Source of the DNA: Terriglobia bacterium | GTDB taxonomy: Bacteria > Acidobacteriota > Terriglobia > JAIQFV01 | Direction of reading: 5' to 3' | Length of the DNA stretch: 64,000 nt | Assembly: GCA_020072965.1 (NCBI GenBank) | Contig: JAIQFY010000001.1 | Span: 62,001-126,000, forward strand | In this document: positions 10,516 to 20,632 of the stretch, piece after piece | Numbering within the stretch: the stretch's first letter is position 1 | Layout of the letters: each line of letters starts with the position of its first letter | The notes under the pieces: generated by a model | Databases searched by the model: none | Seen by the model: the letters and a program-made list of their open reading frames with translations, nothing else | What the model was told of the DNA's origin: nothing | Program-made: the position numbers and the translations under genes

Positions 10516-11688
10516 CTATTCGGGGTCGGTCGGTTCGGGTCTTTCGTAACTGCATATCAACCGGGCGCGGCTTTTGTGGCGCTCCATCGCCAGTTGTAGC
10601 AGACGATCGATCAATTCGGTATAAGAGATGCCGCTGGCCTCCCAGAGTTTTGGATACATGCTGATTTTCGTAAATCCCGGGATCGTGTTGATCTCATTGA
10701 CATAGACTTTATCTGAAGGCTTTTCGAGGAAGAAATCGACTCTTGCCATCCCGGTACAGTCAAGGGCCTTATATGCAGCGACTGCCAACCCACGGATCCG
10801 CTTGACCTGGGCTTTGGTGAGTTTTGCCGGAATGATCAGCCGCGAACCCTCATCGATGTATTTCGCTTCATAATCGTAGAATTCATGGATTGGGATCACC
10901 TCCCCCGGCACAGAAGCCAGGGGGGACTGGTTACCTAGGACGGAGCATTCAATTTCGCGGCCAACTATTCCCTCTTCCACTAGAACTTTCTCGTCATACC
11001 GGAGCGCATCCGCGAGGGCTCGATCGAGCTCCCTGACGGAATGAGCCTTATGGATCCCCACGGACGAACCAGAGTTTGCCGGTTTGACGAAGCATGGGAA
11101 GCGAATCATCGAGGCGATCCTCCGCTTCGAGGTGGCGCGATGCGAATTAAGATCTTCAGCCCTGAAGACAAGGAACTTTGGAACAGGAAGACCTGCGTCC
11201 CGGAACAGCCGCTTCATGACATCCTTATCCATGCCAACGGCAGAGGCCAGGACCCCTCCACCCACATAAGGGATTCCCGCCAGTTCCAGCAGGCCTTGAA
11301 TCGTCCCGTCTTCACCGAACCGGCCGTGCAGAACAGGAAAGACCACATCGATTGCATTGCTTTCAAGGGGGCCCCTGGAGGGACGATGGGCCAGAGACGC
11401 AGTTGACCCACCCCGACTTTCCGATGGCACGGGCATCGGGAGGATTTCCTTGACCTGAGGATCAGGCGGGATCAGGATGGGCCGGCCTGCCTCAATGACT
11501 TTTTGTGGGATCAGCTTCTTGGCGCCTTCTCCCAGGACCCAACGCCCGGTCTTGGTAATCCCTATCGGCACAATCTCGTACTTATCCTGATCTATTGAGG
11601 CAATGATGGAAGCTGCTGAGGCGAGAGAAACTTCGTGCTCTGATGATTTGCCACCAAAAATAATCCCAACCCGTATCTTCTTTGGCAT
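10516..11688 (-). CDS. ddl: D-alanine--D-alanine ligase
   Basis: ATP-grasp ligase that makes the D-Ala-D-Ala dipeptide for peptidoglycan. The N-terminus IIFGGKSSEHEVSLASA, the VFPVLHGRFGEDGTIQGLLE block, the omega-loop FYDYEAKYIDEG (Tyr at the D-Ala-selecting position) and the NEINTIPGFTKISMYPK C-terminus are all present. The preferred start is the codon at 11688 (MPKKIRVG, 390 residues); an upstream start at 11709 would add seven. A roughly 20-residue Ser/Arg/Gly-rich stretch (SESRGGSTASLAHRPSRGP) before VFPVLHG is an extra loop relative to shorter Ddl proteins. It follows asnS by about 60 bases on the same strand. Confidence 0.95.
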   Translation of the reverse strand: MPKKIRVGIIFGGKSSEHEVSLASAASIIASIDQDKYEIVPIGITKTGRWVLGEGAKKLIPQKVIEAGRPILIPPDPQVKEILPMPVPSESRGGSTASLAHRPSRGPLESNAIDVVFPVLHGRFGEDGTIQGLLELAGIPYVGGGVLASAVGMDKDVMKRLFRDAGLPVPKFLVFRAEDLNSHRATSKRRIASMIRFPCFVKPANSGSSVGIHKAHSVRELDRALADALRYDEKVLVEEGIVGREIECSVLGNQSPLASVPGEVIPIHEFYDYEAKYIDEGSRLIIPAKLTKAQVKRIRGLAVAAYKALDCTGMARVDFFLEKPSDKVYVNEINTIPGFTKISMYPKLWEASGISYTELIDRLLQLAMERHKSRARLICSYERPEPTDPE

Positions 11689-11751
11689 CCTCAAGACCAT
11701 CCCGCGCAAGAAAAGTCCAAATTCAAACGACCCATTCGATCCATTGCGACC

Positions 11752-13053
11752 TCAGGGGTAATTCCTTGTAATTGTCCTGGGAAATGCGATGGCCTCCCGA
11801 AGATGCTCAATTCCACAGATCCAGGCGACGCACCGTTCAATCCCCATGCCAAATCCCCCGTGGGGCACACTGCCATACTTCCGCAGATCAAGGTACCAGG
11901 TGAACGCTTCAGGAGGCAAGTTGTGCTCCTGGATCCGCTTAACCAGGCCCTCGTAGCTCGAAATTCGCTCCCCTCCCCCAATAATCTCGCCGTACCCCTC
12001 CGGTGCCAGCACATCGACGCAGCAGGCCAGTTCAGGGCGCTGCGGATCGGGTTCCATGTAGAAGGCCTTCACCTGGCTCGGGTAATGATGCACCATCACG
12101 GGCCGGTCAAAATTCTCTGAGATCAGCGTCTCATCAGGCGCGCCGAAGTCGCCTCCCCACTCAAAAGTGGCGCCTTTTTCCTTGAGTAGTTTCACTGCAT
12201 CGTCGTAGTGCAGCCGGGGAAATGGTTTTTGAACGCGTTCGAGGGGAGCCATGTTGCGCTCCAGGGTCTTCAGCTCAGCCCGGCGGTTGGCAATGACTCG
12301 CTCCACGATCGCGCAGATGAAATCCTCGGCCAGATTCATCACCTCTTCGAGGCGCGCAAAGCTCATCTCGGGTTCAACCATCCAGAACTCGGTGAGATGC
12401 CGCCGGGTCTTGGATTTTTCGGCCCGAAACGTCGGCCCGAAGCAATAGGTTTTTCCAAAGGCGGCCGCCGTCGCTTCATTGTAGAGCTGTCCCGATTGGG
12501 TCAAATACGCTTTCTGCCCGAAATAGTCGACTTCGAACAAGGTGGTTGTTCCTTCACAAGCGGCCGGGGTAAACATGGGAGTGTCAATCAAGGTAAAGTC
12601 GTGGGAGTCGAAGTAATCGCGCACGGCGCGGATCACCTCGTGACGCACCTTCAGGATTGCGTGTTGTCTCTGTGAGCGGAGCCAAAGGTGTCGCCGATCC
12701 AATAGAAATTCAATGCCGTGCTCCTTGGGCGCAATCGGATAGGGATCGCCGGGGGAAACGGTCTGCACCGATTCGAGGTGACTCACGCTGATTTCAAATC
12801 CCCCCGGCGCCCGCTTCTCTTCCCGGATGATCCCTTGAACAATAACCGAGGATTCCTGGCTCAAGCCCCTGGCGATTTCAAAAACTTCGGGGGAGACATC
12901 TTTCGCAGAAACGACCCCCTGGATGATGCCCGTACCGTCCCGGAATTGCGGGAACAATAACTTGCCACTCTCACGCATGTTATACAACCATCCCTTGAGC
13001 TCCACCGTCTCCCCGACGTGGCGGGCAATCTTCTCGATGGTCGCAGAAACCAA
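11752..13053 (-). CDS. asnS: Asparaginyl-tRNA synthetase
   Basis: Class IIb synthetase that charges tRNA-Asn; 433 residues. It has an N-terminal OB-fold anticodon domain ([18 protein letters not shown]), motif 2 ([20 protein letters not shown]) and motif 3 ([20 protein letters not shown]). The ending [11 protein letters not shown] is typical of AsnRS; AspRS ends differently. A directly charging AsnRS suggests asparagine-tRNA need not be made by the transamidation route, though GatCAB genes could be elsewhere. Probably co-transcribed with ddl downstream. Confidence 0.95.
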   Translation of the reverse strand: MVSATIEKIARHVGETVELKGWLYNMRESGKLLFPQFRDGTGIIQGVVSAKDVSPEVFEIARGLSQESSVIVQGIIREEKRAPGGFEISVSHLESVQTVSPGDPYPIAPKEHGIEFLLDRRHLWLRSQRQHAILKVRHEVIRAVRDYFDSHDFTLIDTPMFTPAACEGTTTLFEVDYFGQKAYLTQSGQLYNEATAAAFGKTYCFGPTFRAEKSKTRRHLTEFWMVEPEMSFARLEEVMNLAEDFICAIVERVIANRRAELKTLERNMAPLERVQKPFPRLHYDDAVKLLKEKGATFEWGGDFGAPDETLISENFDRPVMVHHYPSQVKAFYMEPDPQRPELACCVDVLAPEGYGEIIGGGERISSYEGLVKRIQEHNLPPEAFTWYLDLRKYGSVPHGGFGMGIERCVAWICGIEHLREAIAFPRTITRNYP

Positions 13054-13256
13054 GCCAACCTCCTAGTGTCGTTGATCCATTACAGCCAGCTTCATTGCGT
13101 TCACAGCGCCGATAAGAAAGGCCGTAATCTAGCAGAACCTTTCGGCTTTGCAAAGAACCTTGGAGGGGGGGATCCGCAGGCAGGTCTCCCTCGGAGCCCG
13201 CGACCCTTCCCAACTCAACCTCGAGCTCATGAGATGTCGCCCTGTTGGGGGCGGGC

Positions 13257-14990
13257 TTAATAACCCACGGCCCTGCCATTGCGGCGCGGGTCAGCAGCTC
13301 CCCATCGGACCCCGGTCTTGGGATCCACCAGAATGGCTTGAGCGTCCCCCAGAAACTGGTTACCCCACAGAGGAGAGATCATGAGTTTGAGGTGATAACC
13401 CTTGGAGCGAAGGATGCTCAAGGTATCTTCGGAAAAACCGACGGGCTCGACCTGCAATTCATCCGGCATCCATTGATGGTGAATGCGCGGAGCATCCACC
13501 GCCTCTTGAATGTTCATCCCGTAATCAATGACATTGACAAGGGTCTGAAGCACCGTGTTGATAATGGTCGGGCCTCCGGGACTGCCGGTCACGAGGAAAA
13601 GCTTCGCGTTTTTGAGCACCAGGGTGGGCGTCATAGCCGACAGGGGGCGCTTGCGCGGCTGAATCGAATTGTTTTCCGACTGGATCAGACCGAACATATT
13701 GGGGGAGCCGGGCTTGCTCGTAAAGTCATCCATCTCGTCATTCAAGAGGAAGCCGAGACCCTTCGGCGTCACTCCGCTTCCGTAGCCTGCGTTCAAGGTA
13801 TAGGTATTTGCCACCGCATTGCCCCACTGGTCGACAATGGAGTAATGCGTGGTTTCGGTGCCTTCATAGGCAAAGGGATCGGGATTGTGGACGGCCGCGC
13901 TCGCGGTGGCTTCGGTCGGATTGATTTCCCGCGCCAAGGTATCGGAATACTTCTTGGAGATGAGGCCCGCGACCGGGACCTTTGCAAAATCGGTGTCGCC
14001 CAGGTATCGAGCGCGGTCTGCAAAGGCGCGTCGCATGCTCTCGGCCTCGACGTGGAGGGCAGCGGCCGACAGGTTCCCCATCGACTTAAGATCGAAGTGC
14101 TCCAGGGTGTTCAGCATTTCGATGAGGGCGGTGCCACCGGAGCTGGGAGGAGGCGCCGAAATGATTTCATAGCCCCGGTAGGTGCCCCGCACCGGCGCTC
14201 GCAGTTTTGCGGAATACTCATTGAGATCCTTCTCAGTGATGAGTCCCCCGTGAGCCGCCATATCCGCAGCAATTTTCCTGGCCGTCTCTCCTTCGTAGAA
14301 CTCCCTCGGACCCTTGGTGGCGATACGTTGAAGGGTGTCGGCCAGTTCCGCTTGCTTGAAGATTTCTCCCTCCTCATAGAATTTTCCGTCCCGGAGAAAG
14401 ATCCGGTTTGATTCCGGAAATTGGGCCAAAAGTTTTGCGGCATTTCGAAGAGATTGGCTGAGGGGGTAGCTGACACTGAATCCGTCCCGGGCGAGATGGA
14501 TCGAAGGTTCGATGACATCCGACCAATTGAGAGTCCCGTATTTTTGGAGGGCGAGATATAAACCGGCTACGGTTCCCGGAACACCCACTGCCCTATACCC
14601 GACGGTGCTCGCATCTCTCACAAGACTTCCGTCGGAGTCCTGGTACATATTCGGCATCGCCTTGCCGGGGGCCATCTCCCGGTAGTCCACGAAAATCGTC
14701 TCTCCGTTATTCAACCGGATGAGCATGAATCCCCCGCCGCCAATGTTCCCGGCAAAGGGATGGGTCACTGCCAGGGCAAACCCGACCGCCACCGCAGCAT
14801 CAATGGCGTTGCCGCCTCGCTCTAAGATCTCCAGGCCTACTTTCGAGGCGTTGCTTTCGGAACTGACAACCATTCCATGGACACCCCGGACCGGGGCATG
14901 CGAGGCTCCAAATTGGCATGGCTTCCAACAACAACAAGCGAGGCCGATAAGAAAACAGGCGGGTAGGAGCTGACGATGGCGAGAGTTCAT
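13257..14990 (-). CDS. ggt: Gamma-glutamyltransferase
   Basis: Periplasmic N-terminal-nucleophile hydrolase that cleaves gamma-glutamyl bonds such as those of glutathione. The family start GMVVSSESNASKVGLEIL, GNAIDAAVAVGFALAVTHP and the self-processing site TETTHYSIVDQWGNAVANTY are present; the nucleophile is Thr380, counted from the start used here. A Gly-Gly oxyanion pair appears in VTGSPGGPTIINTV. The ATG at 14990 gives a good export signal, MNSRHRQLLPACFLIGLACC; its cysteines could also make it a lipoprotein. An upstream start at 15071 would bury that signal behind 27 charged residues. Complete, not obviously in an operon. Confidence 0.95.
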   Translation of the reverse strand: MNSRHRQLLPACFLIGLACCCWKPCQFGASHAPVRGVHGMVVSSESNASKVGLEILERGGNAIDAAVAVGFALAVTHPFAGNIGGGGFMLIRLNNGETIFVDYREMAPGKAMPNMYQDSDGSLVRDASTVGYRAVGVPGTVAGLYLALQKYGTLNWSDVIEPSIHLARDGFSVSYPLSQSLRNAAKLLAQFPESNRIFLRDGKFYEEGEIFKQAELADTLQRIATKGPREFYEGETARKIAADMAAHGGLITEKDLNEYSAKLRAPVRGTYRGYEIISAPPPSSGGTALIEMLNTLEHFDLKSMGNLSAAALHVEAESMRRAFADRARYLGDTDFAKVPVAGLISKKYSDTLAREINPTEATASAAVHNPDPFAYEGTETTHYSIVDQWGNAVANTYTLNAGYGSGVTPKGLGFLLNDEMDDFTSKPGSPNMFGLIQSENNSIQPRKRPLSAMTPTLVLKNAKLFLVTGSPGGPTIINTVLQTLVNVIDYGMNIQEAVDAPRIHHQWMPDELQVEPVGFSEDTLSILRSKGYHLKLMISPLWGNQFLGDAQAILVDPKTGVRWGAADPRRNGRAVGY

Positions 14991-15116
14991 GAGTTGCCTT
15001 TTTTCGATCTTTGGAGTGGGGACCGGAACAGGGTCTTCCATTATGACTGTAAATTGCCTGAAGACCGACAAAACCCTGGGCGGCGGACGAGATTTCCGAA
15101 AACCAGCACTCCACGG

Positions 15117-15860
15117 TCAGGTTCGTGCGCTGAGAATCACCATCCGGCGGCTGGAGATAGAAAATGGAGAACGGTCCCGATCCCCATAAGTTGAAACAAT
15201 TTTCATTCCGACGGATTCGAGGAGTTCCTCCAGTTCAGAGAGCGAGTATACTCGCAGATCGAAGTTAAACTCCCTGTGATTTCCCCGGTCAATCACGATC
15301 CGGCGCCCATGGACGCGGCTGGTCCGGGCGTTATAGCTGACGTCATCCAGATACAGGTAGTCATGATCCATTTCACCCCACCGCCGCGGCTGTGCTTCAA
15401 TCTGATGGATGATCCAATCCCGGTTGACGGTCTCCAATAGGAATTTTCCACCCTTATGAAGGGCCCGCGCTACCCCTTCCAGAACCTTGACATTTTCCCG
15501 ATGGGGAAAGTACCCAAAGCTGGTGAAGTAGGAGTACACACCCTCAAAATTATTCTTGTAGGAGAGGTTCCGCATGTCCCCTACCACAAAGTGTATATCA
15601 AGATGTCGCCGTCTGGCCTCTTCCTCTGCCATTCGAATGAACCGTTCACTGAGGTCCACCCCCGTCACCTTGTATCCCTGTTCGGCCAGAACGATTGCGT
15701 GGCGGCCATGCCCGCAGGCGACATCGAGCAGCTCGGACTCGGGTGGCACGCCGAGGGCGGTTTCAATGAATTCGGCTTCTCCACGATTCCGCTCATCAGT
15801 AAAAGTATGCATGTAAATGCGATCATAGTCTTCAGTGAACGCGTCCTCATACCAGGTCAT
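15117..15860 (-). CDS. Class I SAM-dependent methyltransferase, substrate unknown
   Basis: 247-residue soluble methyltransferase. The SAM-binding motif I is LLDVACGHGRHAIVLAE near residue 40, followed by the acidic end of strand beta2 (VTGVDLS) and motif VGDMRNLSY. The C-terminal half resembles small ubiquinone/biotin-type methyltransferases with a beta-strand-rich lid. Neighbours (ggt below, a repeat cluster above) give no hint to the substrate. The fold is sure, the role unknown. Confidence 0.85.
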   Translation of the reverse strand: MTWYEDAFTEDYDRIYMHTFTDERNRGEAEFIETALGVPPESELLDVACGHGRHAIVLAEQGYKVTGVDLSERFIRMAEEEARRRHLDIHFVVGDMRNLSYKNNFEGVYSYFTSFGYFPHRENVKVLEGVARALHKGGKFLLETVNRDWIIHQIEAQPRRWGEMDHDYLYLDDVSYNARTSRVHGRRIVIDRGNHREFNFDLRVYSLSELEELLESVGMKIVSTYGDRDRSPFSISSRRMVILSART

Positions 15861-16740
15861 GAGTATCCTCGAATGCGCGGATGAATATAGATTGATGCGA
15901 CGTCGTGATTATATTCAAATTCCGCCGTTTTGCATAAGAAATGTGTGCCTCGAGAATCCTCCAATAGCTTCATTAGGCTCCCCTGTGGTCTGAGAGTGGT
16001 GGTACGGTTTAAGGGAATTTCCCCGACGGAAGTCGGGGGAGGGTTCAGGTCCATCCTCCAGAAGGCACCCCTTTATTCCCGGCCAATCCCTCACCGGAAG
16101 TTGGGGGATCGTTCAAATACCCCCTGCCGAGGGCCGCACCCCACTCCTTCCCAATCCCCCCAACGGCAGTTGGGGGATAATTCAAATACCACCTCGCCGG
16201 CCCGGCGCGTGCGGTCGTTGATTCGTCTCGATCAAGCCCGGAATGTCACACAAGGTTTCAGTCCCCTTCGTCTCAGCGGGAGCTCGGAGCTGAACGATCC
16301 CCCACCTCCCGGTGGGGAAATTTGAATGGCGGGAAGGGCGCCCGTCGGTAGGCCGGACTTGAACAATCCCCCAACTGCCGTTGTGGGGATTTTCGTGGTG
16401 ATCCTTGCCGGTCGGCAAGCTGAATCTGATTGATCCACTCCGCCAAGGCGCACCGGTGATGGGATTTCACTCTCGAACAGCTCTGATGATTCAGGACGCC
16501 AACAATCGATTCCCCAGACAAGATTCAGCCCGTCTTCAGAAGCAGGATTGCTTGGGGACGCATCATTTAGTCACTGAACCGTAGACACCCTGCTCCCCCT
16601 GACGCTCGATCATGTTTCCCAAGCCCATATTTCTTGACTCACTTTCCCAATCAGCTTAGACTCACCGCAATTTTGCGGGATTTAAGAGCGCAGGCACCGC
16701 TGTCGTTGACCGATAACCTCTTCTCTAAGGAGTTCTTCGT
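15861..16740. other. Long gene-free gap carrying a palindromic-repeat cluster
   Basis: 880 bases between the divergent methyltransferase and the symporter. The central part (16015-16395) is the repeat cluster listed separately. Open frames crossing it are by-products of its GC-rich palindromes. A strong AAGGAG (16727-16732) at the right end serves the symporter TTG start at 16741. Confidence 0.7.
16015..16395. repeat. Palindrome cluster A (REP-like family 1)
   Basis: Five short palindromes of one family. Each is a 7-9 bp CCCC-rich stem, a four-base loop (GGAA, GGCA or GGGA), the matching GGGG-rich stem, then GGAT and TTCA-like bases. Three copies read left to right (about 16017-16042, 16084-16119, 16151-16190) and two read inverted (about 16290-16325, 16357-16395). 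The cluster is therefore itself a large imperfect inverted repeat. The same design recurs at 40.97-41.20 kb. Confidence 0.85.
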
Positions 16741-18196
16741 TTGGGGCTCAGGCCGCTGGATTTTTTTGTCATCGTCGTTTACCTCGTCGGCATTACCCTT
16801 TTTGGCGCCCGCTTTCGAAAGAGACAGAAATCCATCAAGGACTACTTCCTCGGGGGCAAGACGGTTCCCTGGTGGGCCATCTGCGTTCGGCTATGTCATC
16901 GCGCGTTTCATCATTTCGTTCCTGTTTATCCCGCAATATTACAAGGGCGAACTTTACACGGCGTATGAATTGATGCGGCGTCGCTTCGGACAAAGGATTA
17001 AGAACTACACCGCCTCGATATTTTTGATCATGCGCGGGCTGGCGGAAGGCGTCCGCGTTTTTGCCATTTCCATTGTCGTCAATATCGCGCTCACTTCCCT
17101 CTTCGACCGCTTCGGCCTGAAGCATGGTGACGTCTGGTCGATCATCATCATTACCCTTCTGACACTTTTCTACACCTTTGAAGGCGGCATGACTGCGGTC
17201 ATTTGGACCGACGTCATTCAGCTTTGTATTTACATCTGCGGAACACTGATTGCTTTCGCCATGATCTGGCATCGCATTCCGGGGGGCCTGTCCGAGATTG
17301 TTTCGACGGCGGGGTCGAAGCTCTCTTTCCTGGATTTCACGTTCTCCCTGACGAAGACCTACACATTCTGGGCCGGGATTTTCGGGGGGACGTTTCTCAC
17401 CATGGCGAGTCACGGGACCGATCAACTGATCGTCCAGCGGTTACTGACGGCGCGCAATGAACATGACAGCAAGAAGGCGCTCATCACGAGTGGATTTGTG
17501 GTGCTGTTCCAATTCTCGCTTTTCCTCTTCATCGGAGTGATGCTGTGGGTCTTCTATCAAAAGTTCCCAACGACGCAGGTCTTTAAGTCCAACGACTACA
17601 TCTTCCCCACCTTCGTCATTACGCAGCTTCCCACCGGGATTTCCGGGCTTATCGTGGCGGCCATCCTGGCGGCCGCGATGGCCAATCTTTCGAGCTCCTT
17701 CAATTCGTTGGCTTCGACGACTCTGATGGATTTCTACAAGCCTTTGTTCCGCCCCGAGGCGAGTGACGAGCATTATCTCCGCCTCTCCCGCTGGCTGACC
17801 GTGGTGTGGGGGCTGATTCTGATCGGCATCGCCGTGCTTGCCCGGCAGTGGGGGTCTGTGCTGGAAGTGGGATTGACTATCGCCTCGGTCACCTATGGAG
17901 CCCTGTTGGGAATCTTCCTGATGGGGGTGCTCACGCGAACCGCCAATGAGCGGGGAGGCATGATTGGAATGACCGCCAGCCTGATCACCATGGTGGCGAT
18001 TCAGTTTTTTCCACGATGGGCGCCCGCGTGGAATGAGTGGGTGGGGACGGGATGGCTCCAGATCGCGCCTTCCCACATCGTGAAAATCGGGTGGCCATGG
18101 TACACACTCATCGGGACGACAGTCACCTTTGCCCTGGGAATGTTCTTCAGTAAGATCCTCGCGCCCAAACAGTCAGCCACCTCTCCTTCATCGTGA
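16741..18196 (+). pseudogene. Sodium:solute symporter (SSS family), frameshifted with N-terminal deletion
   Basis: The gene starts at TTG 16741, eight bases after AAGGAG. It reads GLRPLDFFVIVVYLVGITLF and DYFLGGKTVPWWAI, the standard SSS first helix. At about 16876-16890 homology jumps frame directly into FGYVIARFIISFLFIPQYY and continues to a normal C-terminus (TSSFNSLASTT-like SSFNSLASTTLMDFYK, later helices to 18196). Compared with family members, roughly 30-35 residues are missing at the junction. They normally hold the second helix with the conserved SAETS/ATETS sodium-site segment. A long open frame from 16634 exists, but its first 80 residues are not SSS-like. So this is a deletion plus frameshift: a dead gene or an assembly error. 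Confidence 0.8.
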
Positions 18197-18267
18197 TGGG
18201 CTGACAGTGTAAGGATGAGCCGAGGTGGGAAGCATCTTCGAAATTAAGGCCGGAATCCATTGAACTC

Positions 18268-19653
18268 ATGACCTCTCCTCCTGAGAAACTTGTTCGTGGC
18301 CTGACCCTGATGGATGCCTCATCCATCGTGCTGGGCACCGTCATTGGGACGGGTATCTTCATCGTTCCCGCCTACATGGCGCAGGCTGTGGGCACTCCCC
18401 TTCTGGTGTTCGCCGTTTGGATTTTCGCCGGCATCCTTTCGTTGGCAGGTGCTTTGACCTATGCGGAACTCGGGGCTGCATTCCCAGCGGCAGGAGGAGA
18501 GTACGTCTACATTCGTGAAGCCTACGGACCCTTGTTCGGATTCCTGTATGGTTGGACCTATTTTCTGGTGGGCAAGACGGGATCCCTGGCGGCCCTCGCG
18601 ACAGGCTTCGCGCTCTACTTCAGCGACCTGGTCCCGCTGCACAAAATCTATTTTCGTTACGAATACAGCTTCCTCGGCCATCCCGCTGCCCTCACGCTGG
18701 GCCATCAGGTATTGGTTGCCATTAGCGTGATATGTTTCTTATCCCTGGTTAATGTGTTTGGCGTCGTGACAGGGGGCCGGCTTCAAAGCTTACTCACCAG
18801 CCTCAAAGTGGGAGTCATATTACTTCTCGTCGTGCTGGGTCTGGCGATGGGCCACGGGTCCGTGTCCAACTTTTCCTCTCATCTGACCCCAATGGCCCAA
18901 ACCGGAATTCTGAGCCTCTTGGGCGTGGCCATGGTCAAGGCGCTCTGGGCTTATGATGGCTGGAACAACGGCAACATGGTGGCTGGAGAAATCAAGAACC
19001 CACAACGCAACTTACCACTTGCACTGATCTATGGGACCGGCGGGGTGATGGTTCTTTATTTGCTGGCCAATCTGATGTACTTCTACCTACTTCCCATCGA
19101 CCGCGTAGCCGCCTCCCCTCGCGTGGCTGCAGATGTCGCACGGACCTTCCTGGGAAATGCCGGAGGGACGCTTGTGGTGGTGGCTGTCCTGATCTCGTCT
19201 TTCGCAGCCATTAATGGCTCTCTTCTCTCGGGAGCGCGCATTTTCTTTGCAATGGCTGAAGACAAGTTGTTCTTCGCCTGGGTTGCCCGGGTTCACCCCA
19301 AATACCGCACACCGGTTTTCTCGATCCTGGTACAGGCGGTCTGGGCGTCCTTGTTGACCCTCACGGGAACTTACGACCAATTACTTACCTATGTCATCTT
19401 CGCCGAGTGGATTCTTTATGCCCTCGGGACGACAAGTGTGTTCATCCTCCGCAGAAAGTACCCCAGTTTGCCTCGCCCTTACAAGACATGGGGCTATCCC
19501 GTCGTTCCACTCCTCTTCGTCCTGGTTGCCCTGTTCCTGCTATTAAACACCATCATGACCGATGCCAAGGACTCCCTCATGGGGCTCTTCCTGATCGCAC
19601 TCGGCCTGCCAGCATTCTGGTACTGGCGGCGAAAACAAACGGCACGATCTTAG
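18268..19653 (+). CDS. APC-family amino-acid permease
   Basis: 461-residue inner-membrane permease with about twelve helices. The start LVRGLTLMDASSIVLGTVIG with TGIFIVPAYMAQ gives the unwound helix-1 GTGIF motif that binds the amino-acid backbone. AALTYAELGAAFPAAGGEYV-like residues (GALTYAELGAAFPAAGGEY) and the central WAYDGWNNGNMVAGEIKNP are classic for the APC/LAT branch. The substrate is probably an amino acid, identity unknown. It follows the broken symporter by 71 bases on the same strand and looks intact. Confidence 0.92.
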   Translation: MTSPPEKLVRGLTLMDASSIVLGTVIGTGIFIVPAYMAQAVGTPLLVFAVWIFAGILSLAGALTYAELGAAFPAAGGEYVYIREAYGPLFGFLYGWTYFLVGKTGSLAALATGFALYFSDLVPLHKIYFRYEYSFLGHPAALTLGHQVLVAISVICFLSLVNVFGVVTGGRLQSLLTSLKVGVILLLVVLGLAMGHGSVSNFSSHLTPMAQTGILSLLGVAMVKALWAYDGWNNGNMVAGEIKNPQRNLPLALIYGTGGVMVLYLLANLMYFYLLPIDRVAASPRVAADVARTFLGNAGGTLVVVAVLISSFAAINGSLLSGARIFFAMAEDKLFFAWVARVHPKYRTPVFSILVQAVWASLLTLTGTYDQLLTYVIFAEWILYALGTTSVFILRRKYPSLPRPYKTWGYPVVPLLFVLVALFLLLNTIMTDAKDSLMGLFLIALGLPAFWYWRRKQTARS

Positions 19654-20151
19654 GACGGGGTGACTGAAATGAACGGGGTAAACAGGGCTGCAGATTTGTT
19701 CGGAAGGGCCTACGATCCAATGCCATACCTGGAAATTCGACGTTAGTTGTGTCGGCCCACCTCCCAAGATTGCCGAGAAAAAAACACAGATTTTTCCATG
19801 ACCCTAACCCGTACGTTCAGGAAACAAACCCAGATGTTATTAAGAATCCAGGGTCCCGTCGTTGATCGAAAGCCCGCCATGGCGGTACGCTCAAATTCCT
19901 TTCCGGATGAAAGGCATTTACCTCGTGCATTCGTGGCTCCCAGATGATGCGTTTTCTTGCCTTGCCGGCGCAAATTCGATTATTAGGCGCCCAAGAGTGA
20001 GTACCTGACTTCTCCCTCGCCACTCAATCGGATTTCGTTCCCAGGTGAACTGCTGCCTTCAAAAAGGCGATGGCGCGGTCCAGTCATGAGATGGGCAGCC
20101 GGACTGCCTCTCGAACCCACCAATTCCAAGCTCATGATCCCAGCATAAATC
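19654..20151. other. Intergenic, no gene seen
   Basis: About 500 bases after the permease. Short open frames on both strands show no domain, codon pattern or ribosome-binding site worth calling. The segment ends at the promoter in front of the small secreted protein gene. Confidence 0.5.
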
Positions 20152-20180
20152 TTGACGTCCACGTAAAGAGCAGATATTAT
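20152..20180 (+). promoter_or_regulatory. Sigma-70-type promoter for the small secreted protein
   Basis: TTGACG (20152-20157), a 17-base spacer, then TATTAT (20175-20180). Five of six bases match consensus at both boxes. It lies about 50 bases upstream of the GGAGG-preceded ATG at 20233. Confidence 0.7.
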
Positions 20181-20232
20181 CAGAGGGTTCGAATGCAAAC
20201 CAATCTGAACTCTAACCGATGGAGGAGTGTTT

Positions 20233-20568
20233 ATGACACGACGCTTGAGTAGTATCCTTCTGGTACTTGCCCTTGTGCTTACCGCTTCAATGCTTTATGC
20301 CGCTGACGATAGCTGGACCGGTACCATCAGCGATTCGCATTGCGGCGCGATGCATGCCAAGGCCAGCAAGGCTGCTGAAACCTGCGTGGAGAAGTGCATC
20401 AAGGGCGGCAATTCCTATGTGTTCGTCAATGGTGCCGACAGCAAAGTCTATAAGCTGGATCCCGCAGACAAGGCAAAGGGCCAAGGCGGTCACGAGGTAA
20501 AAGTCACCGGAACCCTCGATGGCGACACCATTCATGTGAAATCAATTGAAGCAGCCGGGAAGATGTAG
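20233..20568 (+). CDS. Small secreted protein of the WTGTISDSHCG type
   Basis: 111 residues. A clean Sec signal peptide (RRLSSILLVLALVLTASMLY, cleavage near AADDS) is followed by a small beta-rich domain beginning WTGTISDSHCG. Conserved-looking Cys, His and Met residues (SHCGAMH, then CVEKCIKGG) could bind metal or form disulfides. The tail ends GHEVKVTGTLDGDTIHVKSI, like small OB/beta-barrel proteins. I recall such proteins as common and uncharacterised in Acidobacteriota. GGAGG seven bases before the ATG sets the start. It has its own promoter and terminator, so it is monocistronic. Confidence 0.8.
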   Translation: MTRRLSSILLVLALVLTASMLYAADDSWTGTISDSHCGAMHAKASKAAETCVEKCIKGGNSYVFVNGADSKVYKLDPADKAKGQGGHEVKVTGTLDGDTIHVKSIEAAGKM

Positions 20569-20599
20569 TCGCGGCCACAACCTAAACTGGAACCAATCA

Positions 20600-20632
20600 A
20601 AAAGCACTCCAATCAGTGGAGTGCTTTTTTTA
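20600..20632 (+). terminator. Rho-independent terminator, probably bidirectional
   Basis: Perfect stem AAAGCACTCCA / TGGAGTGCTTT with loop ATCAG and a T-run on the + side. The opposite side also has five T, so it could stop truB transcripts arriving from the right. Confidence 0.9.

Noticed and set aside
13245-14411. 388-codon open frame antisense to gamma-glutamyltransferase
   Set aside because: It has no domain; it is a by-product of GC-rich codons in ggt on the other strand.
16015-16395. Possible CRISPR array
   Set aside because: Repeat units differ in sequence, spacing is irregular and orientation changes; stems rather than sequences are kept.
16634-16860. Upstream start for the sodium:solute symporter
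   Set aside because: The first 80 residues of this frame are not SSS-like; the real first helix is in another frame from TTG 16741 with AAGGAG.
20180-20200. tRNA T-arm-like GGGTTCGAATGC
   Set aside because: No acceptor stem, D-arm or anticodon arm could be laid out around it; it lies in a promoter-leader region.
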